A stretch of 64,000 nt of DNA, taken from Kribbella caucasensis. Its GTDB lineage: Bacteria; Actinomycetota; Actinomycetes; Propionibacteriales; Kribbellaceae. Made by a program: the position numbers and the translations under genes. Of this stretch, positions 35,784 through 44,301 are shown one piece after another (within the stretch, counting starts at the first letter, position 1; every line of letters begins with the position of its first letter). The DNA lies in NCBI RefSeq assembly GCF_004361855.1, contig NZ_SNWQ01000006.1, positions 334,747 to 398,746 on the forward strand, written 5' to 3'. The notes beneath the pieces are model-generated. The model saw only the letters and a program-made list of their open reading frames with translations. It did not search any database and was not told the origin of the DNA.

Positions 35784-36124
35784 GCACCAGTACTACGCGG
35801 CGCCCGGCCGCCCGAATAGGCCGTCTGCGTCAAGCAGAATCCACCTACCCGGCTCCGGACACCCAGCCGACGGGGATGCGCTATAGCGCTTCAATGGGGT
35901 CGCGAGCGAACATGACTTCCGTGATCCCGGTCACTCTCGCTTTCAACTATTGAACGTTGCGGTTTACGCGTGAACGACGACCGGGTGAAGGCCCGCGATC
36001 ACCTGGAGTAGCCGGATTCCGCGATCCGATCGCTGTCCGCGTTTGAGGCCGTCGTGACCTCATCGTTATGGTCGTTGGGCCGCTGCGGATTCCCGTGGCG
36101 GCGTCTCGACTCTGGAAGGTTCTC
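35784..36124. other. 341-bp intergenic region with one short palindrome
   Basis: It holds the divergent promoters of the SDR and M23 genes. A perfect 12-bp palindrome GCGCTATAGCGC lies at 35878-35889. I looked for a cyclic-di-AMP riboswitch, which often precedes actinobacterial wall peptidases, and could not recognise its conserved blocks. The region near 35950-36060 has potential for extended base pairing but no family I can name. Confidence 0.5.
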
Positions 36125-37045
36125 GTGTCCCCTCACCACGACGTGTCGGAAACTGAACGCCCGGCATCACGCCGTACGGGCGCTTCCCGCCGCGTGGCCA
36201 AGCACCGGACCGCCCGCCGAACCCCGCACCGCGGCATCCAGCTGGTCGGCCTCACGGCCGCCCTGGCCGCCGCTGCCGGAACCGCCGCCGCCGGTTTCAA
36301 CGCGCCCACGACCTCGACGGCCGGCACCACCCTCGACGCCGCCCAGGCACAGGCGCTGTCCACGGCCCGGATCGAGCGCCGCGTCCTCGCCTCCCGCGAC
36401 ACCACCCGCCTCTCGCTCGAAGCAGCCCGCAAGGCCGCCGCCGAAACGAAGGCCGCCCGGGACGCCCAAGCCCGCGCCGCCCAACTGGCCGCCCAGACCG
36501 CCCTGACCAAGCGCCGCGCCGCCGCCCTGGCCGCCGCCAAGGCCAAGGCCGCAGCCGACGCCAAGGCCGCCGCTGCGAAGGCCGCTGCCAGGAAGGCCGC
36601 CGCCATCGCCAAGGCGAAGGCCGAAGCCGCCGCCCGCGCCGCCGCCCCCAAGGTCGTCCTGCCCACCACCGGCTACCACCTGACCGCCCACTTCGGCCAG
36701 GCCGGCTCCCGCTGGTCCAGCAACCACACCGGCCTCGACTTCGCCGCCCCGCTCGGCACCCCCGTCCGTTCGGTTCTCGCGGGCGAGGTCATCCAAGCCG
36801 AGTACGCCGGCGCCTACGGCCGCCAGGTGAAGGTGCAGCACGCGAACGGCACGGTCACGTCGTACAGCCACATGTCCGAGTTCACCGTCTCCGTCGGCGA
36901 CCAGGTCTCCGCCGGCACCCAGGTCGGCTCAATTGGCGTCACCGGCAACACCACCGGCCCCCACCTCCACTTCGAAGTCCTCCTCAACGGCTCAACCCAA
37001 ATCGACCCCGAACCCTGGCTACGCGACCACGGCGTCAACCCCTAG
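36125..37045 (+). CDS. Secreted M23 (LytM) peptidoglycan endopeptidase with Ala/Lys coiled coil
   Basis: The 306-aa product has a GTG start preceded by GGAAGG. It has a long basic N-terminus, then one hydrophobic segment (LVGLTAALAAAAGTAAAGF) that serves as signal or anchor. An Ala/Arg/Lys-rich predicted coiled coil (about 75-175) precedes the LytM domain: zinc ligands in SNHTGLDFAAP and GPHLHFEV, with SYSHMSEF between. It cleaves peptide cross-links in the wall, probably activated or localised through the coil. It is convergent with the HEPN gene (16 bases apart). Confidence 0.9.
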   Translation: MSPHHDVSETERPASRRTGASRRVAKHRTARRTPHRGIQLVGLTAALAAAAGTAAAGFNAPTTSTAGTTLDAAQAQALSTARIERRVLASRDTTRLSLEAARKAAAETKAARDAQARAAQLAAQTALTKRRAAALAAAKAKAAADAKAAAAKAAARKAAAIAKAKAEAAARAAAPKVVLPTTGYHLTAHFGQAGSRWSSNHTGLDFAAPLGTPVRSVLAGEVIQAEYAGAYGRQVKVQHANGTVTSYSHMSEFTVSVGDQVSAGTQVGSIGVTGNTTGPHLHFEVLLNGSTQIDPEPWLRDHGVNP

Positions 37046-37061
37046 TACGTCGGGTCGCCCC

Positions 37062-37484
37062 TCAGCCAGTCCTGAGGAGGACGGCGGCGCCGTCGACCAG
37101 TACCTTGGCGTGGCGAATCGCGCCCTTGGCTGTCTGGGCACCGACGAACACCACGCCGTAGTGTGCGCCGTCCTTGACGTCGAGGAGACGTCCCAGCGCG
37201 TTGGAAAGCTTCTTGCCTTCTGATCCGACCTCGGCGACGAGTTGTACGGCTTGGCGATGATCCTGCGCCCGGGAACGTCGGCCGAGCGCGAAGCAGCACG
37301 CAGCATCCGCCGCGGCGATGCCGGCCAGGACCGCGAGCGCGGCAGCGACGCCCGCCGTCTCCAGATCGCCTTCCTCATCGATGACGAGTTCGGCTACCTC
37401 GAGGAAAGACTGGGCCTGGGTCAGTCGCACACGCGCCTGCTCCCGGCCGCACTCCTGCGTGCGGCCGGACGGTTTCGGCGTCAT
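37062..37484 (-). CDS. HEPN-domain toxin-like protein of an MNT/HEPN pair
   Basis: The 140-aa all-helical protein starts MTPKPSGRTQECG. It shows the HEPN pattern with Arg70-x5-His76 in GRRSRAQDHRQAV, close to the Rx4-6H ribonuclease motif. Its ATG overlaps the MNT stop (ATGA), so the pair is translationally coupled, antitoxin first. HEPN partners of MNT proteins are typically RNases that are silenced by nucleotidylation. Activity is inferred from family and context only. Confidence 0.78.
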   Translation of the reverse strand: MTPKPSGRTQECGREQARVRLTQAQSFLEVAELVIDEEGDLETAGVAAALAVLAGIAAADAACCFALGRRSRAQDHRQAVQLVAEVGSEGKKLSNALGRLLDVKDGAHYGVVFVGAQTAKGAIRHAKVLVDGAAVLLRTG

Positions 37485-38113
37485 CGCGGGCTCCGGCGGG
37501 CCGTCCGAAGCTGGCGGAAGTCCAAGCCGGCGAGGGTGATTGCGTCGCGGACCCACTCCTGCACGATCTCTTCACCCGCAACGATGTGCTCGTCCAGCTG
37601 TTCGAGGCCGAGTTCGTACATCTGGGCGTGGTTCCCGGTCCACCGGTACACCAACTCGGCCAGGTCGCTGACCTGATCAACCCACAAGGCCGGCGGGTAG
37701 GCAGGGTCTTGGTCGTGGATCAGCAGAATGTCGATATCGCTGGCCGGACCACCGTCGCCCCGTGCCGCAGAACCGAACAGGCTGGCGTGCACCGGCGCCA
37801 ACCGCCACTGACGGAACTCTTCTCGCAGCCGATCGATCATGAACTGCCGCAGGTTGACCAGCTGTTCGACCACCGGCGCCGCGACGTGTTGCCGGTTGAG
37901 GGTGTAGAGCGTGCTCCCCCCGGCTTCAACTGCCGTCACCAGGCCGGTCTCGCTCAACCGGCGGAGCACCTTCCGTACGCCGGGCTCGCTGCCTGTCCCC
38001 GCCAGCTGGTGGACCCGCCGACCCGTGAGCGCCTGCGAAGTCCGCACGAGCACCGCGAGCACCGGTCCGTCGAGCGACGGAATCACGGTCCTGATCGGCT
38101 GCGAGAGATCCAT
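37481..38113 (-). CDS. MNT-type nucleotidyltransferase antitoxin with N-terminal winged helix
   Basis: The 210-aa product has residues 15-80 as a winged-helix DNA-binding domain (SQALTGRRVHQLAGTGSEPG, VRKVLRRLSETGLVTAVEAG, STLYTLNR). The minimal nucleotidyltransferase fold has GS-x10-DxD at Gly114-Ser115 and Asp126/Asp128 (LFGSAARGDGGPASDIDILL). Together with the overlapping HEPN gene it forms a class of toxin-antitoxin system in which MNT modifies HEPN. The winged helix suggests the antitoxin also autoregulates from the AT-rich promoter at 38114-38170. Confidence 0.82.
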   Translation of the reverse strand: MDLSQPIRTVIPSLDGPVLAVLVRTSQALTGRRVHQLAGTGSEPGVRKVLRRLSETGLVTAVEAGGSTLYTLNRQHVAAPVVEQLVNLRQFMIDRLREEFRQWRLAPVHASLFGSAARGDGGPASDIDILLIHDQDPAYPPALWVDQVSDLAELVYRWTGNHAQMYELGLEQLDEHIVAGEEIVQEWVRDAITLAGLDFRQLRTARRSPR

Positions 38114-38234
38114 GGCTCGCCCCTACTTTTGTTTGGATATAAAAACTATAGTAGTGATATCAATACTTAAGTTCCACGCAGGAGCGTGCGGAACAGGGGT
38201 GGGAGCAGACGGCGGGGACGGCGGCGGACGGGAG
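38114..38234. promoter_or_regulatory. AT-rich promoter region of the MNT/HEPN operon
   Basis: The stretch 38125-38170 is strikingly AT-rich for this genome, with TATAGT (minus strand) and TTGATA-like elements 30-60 bases upstream of the MNT start. It is a likely strong or foreign promoter and probable site of autoregulation. The rest, up to the GNAT stop at 38235, holds nothing else visible. Confidence 0.55.
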
Positions 38235-38744
38235 TTAGAGGAATTTTGCCAGGCTGAGTTTGTCGATGTAGTTGCCTTCGATCAGGAACTCCTGGGGGTG
38301 GGTGCCTTCGATGACGTAGCCGTGGCGTTCGTAGAGGCGCCTGGCGCCGAGGTTGGTGCTGTGGACGTTCAGGGTGAGCTTGCGGGCGCCTCGGCGTTTG
38401 CCTTCGGCGGTTGCTGCGTCGAGGAGGGCTGAGCCGACTCCCTGGCCGCGGGCGCTTGCCGTGACCGCGACCCCGTTGATTGCGAGGACGCCGGCGCCTT
38501 CCTCGAAGGGGTACTTGTTCTCCAGGCGGAGGTAGCCGACCACGTTGCCGTCGATCTCGGCGACCAGATGGGCGTCCGGGCCGCGGGCTTCGGTGAAGAA
38601 GGTGTCGTGATCGGCGGCGCCGAAGGACGGGAAACCCGAGCTGGCATCCCAGGCGAATGAATCGATCGCCAGCAGTACTGCGTCATCGGACTCCACCGCG
38701 CGGCGGACGGTCACCCGGTTCTCGGTCACGCACTCCATCCTCAC
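38235..38744 (-). CDS. GNAT-family N-acetyltransferase
   Basis: The 169-aa product has the GNAT fold, with the acetyl-CoA loop in INGVAVTASARGQGVGSALL (R/Q-G-x-G) and the C-terminal GARRLYERHGYVIEGT block. The substrate is unknown. A start six bases further in (MECVTENRV) is equally possible. It lies 20 bases downstream of another GNAT gene, so the two may be one transcript. Confidence 0.88.
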   Translation of the reverse strand: MRMECVTENRVTVRRAVESDDAVLLAIDSFAWDASSGFPSFGAADHDTFFTEARGPDAHLVAEIDGNVVGYLRLENKYPFEEGAGVLAINGVAVTASARGQGVGSALLDAATAEGKRRGARKLTLNVHSTNLGARRLYERHGYVIEGTHPQEFLIEGNYIDKLSLAKFL

Positions 38745-38764
38745 CCACGAACAGGGTCGAGGAT

Positions 38765-39289
38765 TCAGCGCGGTTCCTGCGGCGGGGCGTCGTCAGCGGC
38801 GAGCGAACGCTGGGCCCAGGCGACGTCGTGCCAGCGGTCGTGCTTCCAGCCGATGCGCCGGTAGGTGCCGATCGGTTCGAACCCCATCGCCGCATGCAGG
38901 CCGACACTCGCGTCGTTCGGCAGCGTCATACCGGCGATCGCCGTCCGATACCCCCGCGAGGTCAACCGCTCGAACAGCGCCTCATACAGAGCCCGCCCAC
39001 CACCCGTACGCCGCCGGCCGGGCTCGAGGTAGATGCTGACCTCACAAGACCACCGGTACGCCGGCCGCGGTTTCATCGGGACGCCGTACGCGTACCCGAC
39101 AACGCGCCCCTCCTCTTCCAGCACCAGCCACGCGTGCGCCTTCTGCGCGTCCAGGATGCGCTCGGCCATCTCGGCCGGCGTCGGCGGTTCAACCTCAAAA
39201 CTGATCGCCGTGTCGCGGACATAAGGCCCATAGATCGCCGCACAAGCCTCGGCATCAGCCGAAGCTACGGCGTCACGAATGATCGACAT
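38765..39289 (-). CDS. GNAT-family acetyltransferase, phosphinothricin/methionine-sulfoximine type
   Basis: The 174-aa product starts MSIIRDAVASADAEACAAIY. The full Pat/Bar-like pattern is present: GPYVRDTAISFEVEPPTPAE, SCEVSIYLEPGRRRTGGGRA and HAAMGFEPIGTYRRIGWKHD. Relatives acetylate glutamate analogues such as phosphinothricin or methionine sulfone. It is divergent from the XRE-cupin regulator with a 39-bp shared promoter, suggesting control by that regulator. Confidence 0.87.
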   Translation of the reverse strand: MSIIRDAVASADAEACAAIYGPYVRDTAISFEVEPPTPAEMAERILDAQKAHAWLVLEEEGRVVGYAYGVPMKPRPAYRWSCEVSIYLEPGRRRTGGGRALYEALFERLTSRGYRTAIAGMTLPNDASVGLHAAMGFEPIGTYRRIGWKHDRWHDVAWAQRSLAADDAPPQEPR

Positions 39290-39310
39290 GTTACGATAGT
39301 AGCTATAACT

Positions 39311-39324
39311 GCCGCTATAGTGGC
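39311..39324. promoter_or_regulatory. Near-palindrome in the GNAT / XRE-cupin divergent promoter
   Basis: GCCgCTATAGtGGC, with one mismatched pair, lies 5 bases before the regulator start in a 39-bp divergent spacer also containing GTAGCTATAAC. It is a candidate operator for the adjacent XRE-cupin regulator. Confidence 0.5.
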
Positions 39325-39328
39325 AAGC

Positions 39329-39895
39329 ATGGAATCAGATCCGCTGTCGGCCTCGCTGGCGTCGACCGTGCAGGCTGCCCGGGTCGCCCGGGAGCTGTCG
39401 GTCAACGCGCTGGCCGAGCGGTCCGGCGTCTCCCGAGCGATGATCGGCAAGATCGAACGCGGCGAGGCCCAGCCGACCGCGGTACTGCTCGGGCGGTTGT
39501 CGGGAGCGCTCGGGATGACGCTGTCCGAGCTGGTCGCGCGCGCCGAGGGGGCTGGTGACCTCCTCCGGCGCGCCGCGGACCAGCCGGTCTGGACCGATCC
39601 CGCGACCGGGTACCGCCGCCGAGCCGTCTCCCCCGCGACCGAGGGCCCGCTCGAACTCGTCGAGGTCGAGCTCCCGGCCGGCGCTACCGTCTCCTACCCG
39701 GCCGACGCCTACATCTTCAAGACCCAGCAACTCTGGGTCCTCGAAGGACAGCTCCGCTTCCACGAGGGCCCCCTGGTACACGACCTCGCAGCAGGCGACT
39801 GCCTCCAACTCGGCCACCCGACTCCGACCACGTTCCACAACCCCACCGACGCCGATTGCCGCTACCTGGTCGCCCTGGTCAAGAGTCGCCCCTGA
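39329..39895 (+). CDS. XRE-family regulator with C-terminal cupin domain
   Basis: The 188-aa product has an HTH at residues 10-65 (LSVNALAERSGVSRAMIGKI, ERGEAQPTAVLLGRLSGALG), then a single cupin sensor (ATVSYPADAYIFKTQQLWVL, LAAGDCLQLGHPTPTTFHN). Such proteins usually control a neighbouring metabolic or resistance gene in response to a small ligand. Here the neighbour is the divergent Pat-like acetyltransferase. The terC gene follows after 95 bases. Confidence 0.9.
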   Translation: MESDPLSASLASTVQAARVARELSVNALAERSGVSRAMIGKIERGEAQPTAVLLGRLSGALGMTLSELVARAEGAGDLLRRAADQPVWTDPATGYRRRAVSPATEGPLELVEVELPAGATVSYPADAYIFKTQQLWVLEGQLRFHEGPLVHDLAAGDCLQLGHPTPTTFHNPTDADCRYLVALVKSRP

Positions 39896-39990
39896 CAACA
39901 GCACCACCACACGAACACAGCAACAGGAATACGGCGACAGCGAGGCCGCGACATGGTTGAGTAGTCGCGCCGCCCGCCGAACCCCTCGCG

Positions 39991-41262
39991 ATGGGACTCG
40001 AGACGATGGATGTATCCCCGCTGGTCTGGACGCTGACGCTCGCCGGGATCGTCGGTCTACTGGTGTTCGACTACCTGTTCCACGTCCGGCGGGCGCATGC
40101 GCCGACGCTGCGGGAGGCGGCGCTCTGGTCGAGTGTGTACGTCGGGATCGCGCTGCTGTTCGGCGTCGGCGTACTGATCTTCGGCGGCACCGCGGCGGGG
40201 TCGGAGTACTTCGCCGGCTACCTCACCGAGAAGGCGCTGTCGGTGGACAATCTGTTCGTCTTCCTGATCATCATGACCAGCTTCCGGGTGCCCCGGGAGG
40301 ACCAGCAGAAGGTGCTGCTGTTCGGGATCGTGTTCTCGCTGATCGCGCGGACCGGCTTCATCTTCCTCGGCTCGGCGCTGATCAACAGCTTCGCCTGGGT
40401 GTTCTACGTGTTCGGCCTGGCGCTGCTGGTCACGGCCGGCAACATGTTCAAGCCGACGACCGAGGAGTCGCACTCGGCGCAGAACGTGATCGTCCGGCTC
40501 AGCCGCCGGCTCTTCCACACCACCGAGTACTACGACGGTGACAAACTCTTCACGGTCCTGGACGGGCGCCGCGCGATGACGCCGATGCTGCTGGTGATGG
40601 TGGCGATCGGCGGCACGGATCTGATGTTCGCGCTGGACTCGATCCCGGCGATCTTCGGGCTGACCCAGAATGTGTTCATCGTGTTCACCGCGACCGCGTT
40701 CAGCCTGCTCGGACTACGCCAGTTGTACTTCCTGCTGGACGGCCTGCTCGATCGGCTGATCTACCTGTCCTTCGGGCTGGCCGTGATCCTCGGCTTCATC
40801 GGGGTCAAGCTGATCCTGCACGCGCTGCACGAGAACAACGTGCCGTTCATCAACAACGGCGAGCACATCGAGGTGGCCGAGATCAGCACCGGGATGTCGC
40901 TGGTCGTCATCCTCGCCGTCCTGGTCGTCACCGTGCTGACGTCGCTGTTCAGCACCCGGGGCCGGACCCAGACCGCGATGGCGAACGCGCGCCGCGACGC
41001 CACGGCGTACCTCGACTCGGAGTACACCGCCGATCCGGTCGAGCGGGAGCGGATCTACCGGCGGCTGATCGAGTCGCGCGACCACATCGTCAGCCTCGGC
41101 CCGAAGGCCAAGCGGATCGTCAAGAACGAACCCGAGCTGATTGAGCTCTGCCGGGCGGCCGCGGACAGCCACGACGCCGCGATCGCCAACGGCCAGCACC
41201 CGGATCCATCCGTGCTCGGCCCGGATCCGCTACCCCTTGACAGCTCCCGACGCGAGTCCTGA
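39991..41262 (+). CDS. TerC-family integral membrane protein (Alx-like)
   Basis: The 423-aa product has about nine transmembrane helices, with the TerC signatures EKALSVDNLFVFLIIM and DLMFALDSIPAIFGLTQNVF. TerC/Alx proteins export Mn2+ or take part in tellurite and metal stress. The C-terminal 90 residues are cytoplasmic and charged, longer than E. coli Alx. A start at 40006 (MDVSPLVWTL) is preferable on ribosome-binding-site spacing (GGGA 9 bases before). Its last 33 bases overlap the end of the convergent permease gene. Confidence 0.93.
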   Translation: MGLETMDVSPLVWTLTLAGIVGLLVFDYLFHVRRAHAPTLREAALWSSVYVGIALLFGVGVLIFGGTAAGSEYFAGYLTEKALSVDNLFVFLIIMTSFRVPREDQQKVLLFGIVFSLIARTGFIFLGSALINSFAWVFYVFGLALLVTAGNMFKPTTEESHSAQNVIVRLSRRLFHTTEYYDGDKLFTVLDGRRAMTPMLLVMVAIGGTDLMFALDSIPAIFGLTQNVFIVFTATAFSLLGLRQLYFLLDGLLDRLIYLSFGLAVILGFIGVKLILHALHENNVPFINNGEHIEVAEISTGMSLVVILAVLVVTVLTSLFSTRGRTQTAMANARRDATAYLDSEYTADPVERERIYRRLIESRDHIVSLGPKAKRIVKNEPELIELCRAAADSHDAAIANGQHPDPSVLGPDPLPLDSSRRES

Positions 41263-42060
41263 CACGTAGAACCGCTGCAGCCCGACGTACAGCACGACAC
41301 ACGGGATCATCGCGATCACCGATCCCGCGACCAGGGATCCGAAGTTGACCTCGCCGTACGCGCCGGCCTGGACGTTCACCAGTGCGACCGGCAACGTGTA
41401 CAGCTCGTCCCGGGTCAGGAACGTGAGCGCCCCGAGGAACTCGGTCCACGCCGCCAGGAACGCGTACAGGGCGACTGTCGCCGCACCAGGCGTCACCAGC
41501 GGACGCAGTACGGAACCGATCATCCGGAGCGTGCCGCAACCGTCCACGTGGGCGGAGTCCTCCAACTCGACCGGGACCGAGGCGAACGAGTTCCGCATCA
41601 CGAACACCCCGAACGGCAGGTTGACCGTGGTGTAGAACAGGATCAGCCCGAACAGGCTGTCGGTCAGCCGCAGCACGTTCAGTTCCAGGTAGAGCGGTGT
41701 CAAGATCGCCTGGAACGGGATCATCATCGACACCACCACCAGCGCGAACAACACCGGCCCACTGCGGAACCGGAATCGCGCGAACCCGTATCCGGCCAGC
41801 GTCGCCAGTACTGCGGTCAGTACCGCGGTGCTCAGGGCAACGACCAGACTGTTGCCCACAGCCCGGATTAGGTTGCCCGGTCCCTCGATCAGGGTGCGAA
41901 AATTGTCCCAGGTCAGGTGGAAGAAGGTCGACGCGTCCGGCGCCGCCACGATAACCTCGTTCGGCTGGACCGAGCGGAAAAGGGCCCACAGCAACGGTAC
42001 GGCGAACACCAGGAACGCGCCGCCTCCGCCGATCACATAGAAGACGTTCTTGAGCCTCAT
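41230..42060 (-). CDS. Carbohydrate ABC transporter permease (MalG type), locus C
   Basis: The 276-aa, six-span permease starts MRLKNVFYVIGGGGAFLVF. The EAA loop region is degenerate but recognisable (ELEDSAHVDGCGTLRMIGSV, followed by LRP). The end YVSGLASGAVKG is typical of MalG. The ATG overlaps the preceding permease stop by one base. The 33-base tail-to-tail overlap with terC is unusual. Confidence 0.9.
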   Translation of the reverse strand: MRLKNVFYVIGGGGAFLVFAVPLLWALFRSVQPNEVIVAAPDASTFFHLTWDNFRTLIEGPGNLIRAVGNSLVVALSTAVLTAVLATLAGYGFARFRFRSGPVLFALVVVSMMIPFQAILTPLYLELNVLRLTDSLFGLILFYTTVNLPFGVFVMRNSFASVPVELEDSAHVDGCGTLRMIGSVLRPLVTPGAATVALYAFLAAWTEFLGALTFLTRDELYTLPVALVNVQAGAYGEVNFGSLVAGSVIAMIPCVVLYVGLQRFYVSGLASGAVKG

Positions 42061-42992
42061 CAGTCCTTCTCCCGGAGCAGCCAGAACTGGAACGCGGTGA
42101 CGAGCCCGACCACGACGACCAGCACGATCGACAACGCGGTCGCCGCACCGAGCTGGAGCTGGACGAAGGCCCGGTTGTAGACGTACTGGACGACGGTCGT
42201 GGTGTCCGTACCCGGACCACCCCGGGTCAGGATGTAGAACTGCGTGAACGCGAGCAGCGAACCGACCACCGAGATGATCACCGCCATCGCGATCGTCCGG
42301 CGCAGTACCGGGATGGTGATCTCCCGTTCCTGCTGCCACCACGTCGCTCCGTCCAGCTCGGACGATTCGTAGTACTCGCGCGGGATCGCCTGCATGCCGG
42401 CCATCAACAACATCATGGTCAGCCCGGAGACGCCCCACATCACCAGCACGCAGATCAACCCGGTCGCGAGCGGCCCGTCGACCAGCCAGGCCGTCGTACC
42501 GTCGGTGATGCCGAGACCGCGGAGCAGGATGTTGATCGCGCCGCTGTCCGGCTGGGCCTCCAGGACCGTCATGAAGCTCAGCGTGGACAGGCCGACCACG
42601 AACGGCAGGAAGAAGACCGTGCGCAACAGGGTCGAGCCGCGCCGTTTGCGCCGGACCAGGACCGCGAGCGCGTAGCCGAGCACCAGGATCGGCCCGGTCA
42701 CGATGACCGTGTAGAGCAGCGTGTACAGCACGGACTTGGCGAACGCCGCGTCGGAGACGATCGCCGTGTAGTTGTCGAAACCGCTGAACCGGACATCGCC
42801 GATCAGCGGCCAGTTCGTCAGCGAGATCACCAACGCGAACGCCAGCGGGACGAGGACGAAGACGGCGACGAACAGGACAGCGGGCGTCACCAGGAGCAGC
42901 CCGGTCCGGGGCGGATGGGTCAGCGAGGTCCGCCGGGTCGATACGGCCGGACTCCGGTACGGGCGGCGGGCGGCGGAGCGGGCGGTGATCAT
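42060..42992 (-). CDS. Carbohydrate ABC transporter permease (MalF type), locus C
   Basis: The 310-aa product has a cytoplasmic basic N-terminus (MITARSAARRPYRSPAVSTR) and then six spans. The EAA loop is EYYESSELDGATWWQQEREI, followed by TIP; the signature ILTRGGPGTDTTTVVQYVY is present. The start overlaps the binding-protein stop by 4 bases. Confidence 0.92.
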   Translation of the reverse strand: MITARSAARRPYRSPAVSTRRTSLTHPPRTGLLLVTPAVLFVAVFVLVPLAFALVISLTNWPLIGDVRFSGFDNYTAIVSDAAFAKSVLYTLLYTVIVTGPILVLGYALAVLVRRKRRGSTLLRTVFFLPFVVGLSTLSFMTVLEAQPDSGAINILLRGLGITDGTTAWLVDGPLATGLICVLVMWGVSGLTMMLLMAGMQAIPREYYESSELDGATWWQQEREITIPVLRRTIAMAVIISVVGSLLAFTQFYILTRGGPGTDTTTVVQYVYNRAFVQLQLGAATALSIVLVVVVGLVTAFQFWLLREKD

Positions 42993-44299
42993 GCCTGCCC
43001 CTGGGCGAGGATCCGGTCGTACGACTCCTGTGCTTCCTTCATGGCGGCCTCCAGCTCGCCGTCGAACACTGCCCGGCGGAACATCTGCAGCCACGGGCCG
43101 TCCGGCTGGTTGTAGAGCAGGTTGTAGGAGAGCGTGGTCGGGGCGTACCCCTCCTCGATGCGTTCCAGCGGCAACGTGCCGAGCGGGAACTTCTTCGCGA
43201 ACTCGGCGGTCGCCACGTCCGACCGGACCGGCGTGTAGCCGCCCGCGGGCAGCTCCGCCTGCTGCGGCAGGTCGAGCGCGAACTTCATGAACTCCCAGGC
43301 GCCGGACGCGTTCCGCGCGCCCCGCGGGATGCACATGTTGTCGCCGCCGTCGAAGAACGCCGCTCCGCCTTGCGGTCCACTGAGCAACCGAGGCGCGATC
43401 TTGGCGTGGAACGCCTCGTCCGAACCCGACACGACCACGCTGTAGTTGGACGGGAAGATGCCGATCTTGCCGGCCCGGAAGTCGCTACCCCACCGGCTCG
43501 CGTCGTCGGAGAAGTTCGCCCGCGGGACCAGGCCGTCGACCCACAGCTGCCGATGGAGTTCGAGCATCTGCTGGACGACGTCGTTGCCGACGATGTTGCC
43601 GGACTGTTGCCCGATCTCCCCTTTGATCAGGTCGGTGTCCGCTGCCCAGATCATCGGCTGTACTACGAATCCGAGCGCACCCGGACTGTTCGCGGGGAAG
43701 CTCCACGCGTAGATGTCGTCGCCCAGTTTGCGAAGACTCCGTGCTGCTTCGAGGAGCGCGTCGAACGACTGGACCGCTTGATCGGGATCCACATCGGCCC
43801 GGTCACACAGCTCGGTGTTGAACCAGAACATCGAGTTGTCGGCCAGATACGGTACGCCGTACACGCGGTCGGCCCTGGTCGCGAGGCGGAGGTGTCCGGG
43901 GCTGAGCTTGTCCCGGAAGTCCAACGCCTGCAGCGGTTCGGTGAGATCGGTGAAGGCGTCGCGGTAGATGAACAGCATCGAGTTGATGTCGTCGATGTCG
44001 ACCACATCGGGCACGCTGCGGCCCCGAATCGCCGTCGCCAGCTTGGTCACGTACTGCGCGTCCAGGATTGGGGTCAGCTCGGCGGTGAGCCGATCCTGGG
44101 ACGCGTTGAACCTCTCCACCAACGTGGTCAGACCGCTCTGCGTTGCCGCCCGGCACCAGACCCGGACCGTACCGGTGGCGCTCTCCCCGAACCCGGCCGC
44201 ACTGACATCGGGTTCGGGGAGGACCGAGCTGCAACCGGGCAGGGCGGCTGCCGTTGCCGTCGCGGCCGCCGCACCGAGGAACCTCCTACGGGTGAGCAC
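42989..44299 (-). CDS. Sugar ABC transporter substrate-binding lipoprotein, locus C
   Basis: The 436-aa product has a GTG start (MLTRRRFLGAAAATATAAAL) with a Tat-type twin Arg and lipobox LPGC. The mature part is a solute-binding family 1 fold (TLVERFNASQDRLTAELTPI; GGYTPVRSDVATAEFAKKFP late). The GTG lies 2 bases after the GH127 stop, so it is directly coupled to the glycosidase. It likely captures L-arabinose-containing oligosaccharides. Confidence 0.92.
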   Translation of the reverse strand: MLTRRRFLGAAAATATAAALPGCSSVLPEPDVSAAGFGESATGTVRVWCRAATQSGLTTLVERFNASQDRLTAELTPILDAQYVTKLATAIRGRSVPDVVDIDDINSMLFIYRDAFTDLTEPLQALDFRDKLSPGHLRLATRADRVYGVPYLADNSMFWFNTELCDRADVDPDQAVQSFDALLEAARSLRKLGDDIYAWSFPANSPGALGFVVQPMIWAADTDLIKGEIGQQSGNIVGNDVVQQMLELHRQLWVDGLVPRANFSDDASRWGSDFRAGKIGIFPSNYSVVVSGSDEAFHAKIAPRLLSGPQGGAAFFDGGDNMCIPRGARNASGAWEFMKFALDLPQQAELPAGGYTPVRSDVATAEFAKKFPLGTLPLERIEEGYAPTTLSYNLLYNQPDGPWLQMFRRAVFDGELEAAMKEAQESYDRILAQGQA

Positions 44300-44301
44300 G
44301 G

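Noticed and set aside
35784..36124. Possible cyclic-di-AMP (ydaO) riboswitch before the M23 peptidase
   Set aside because: The context fits, but the conserved blocks of that riboswitch could not be identified by eye. A covariance-model search would decide; I do not claim it.
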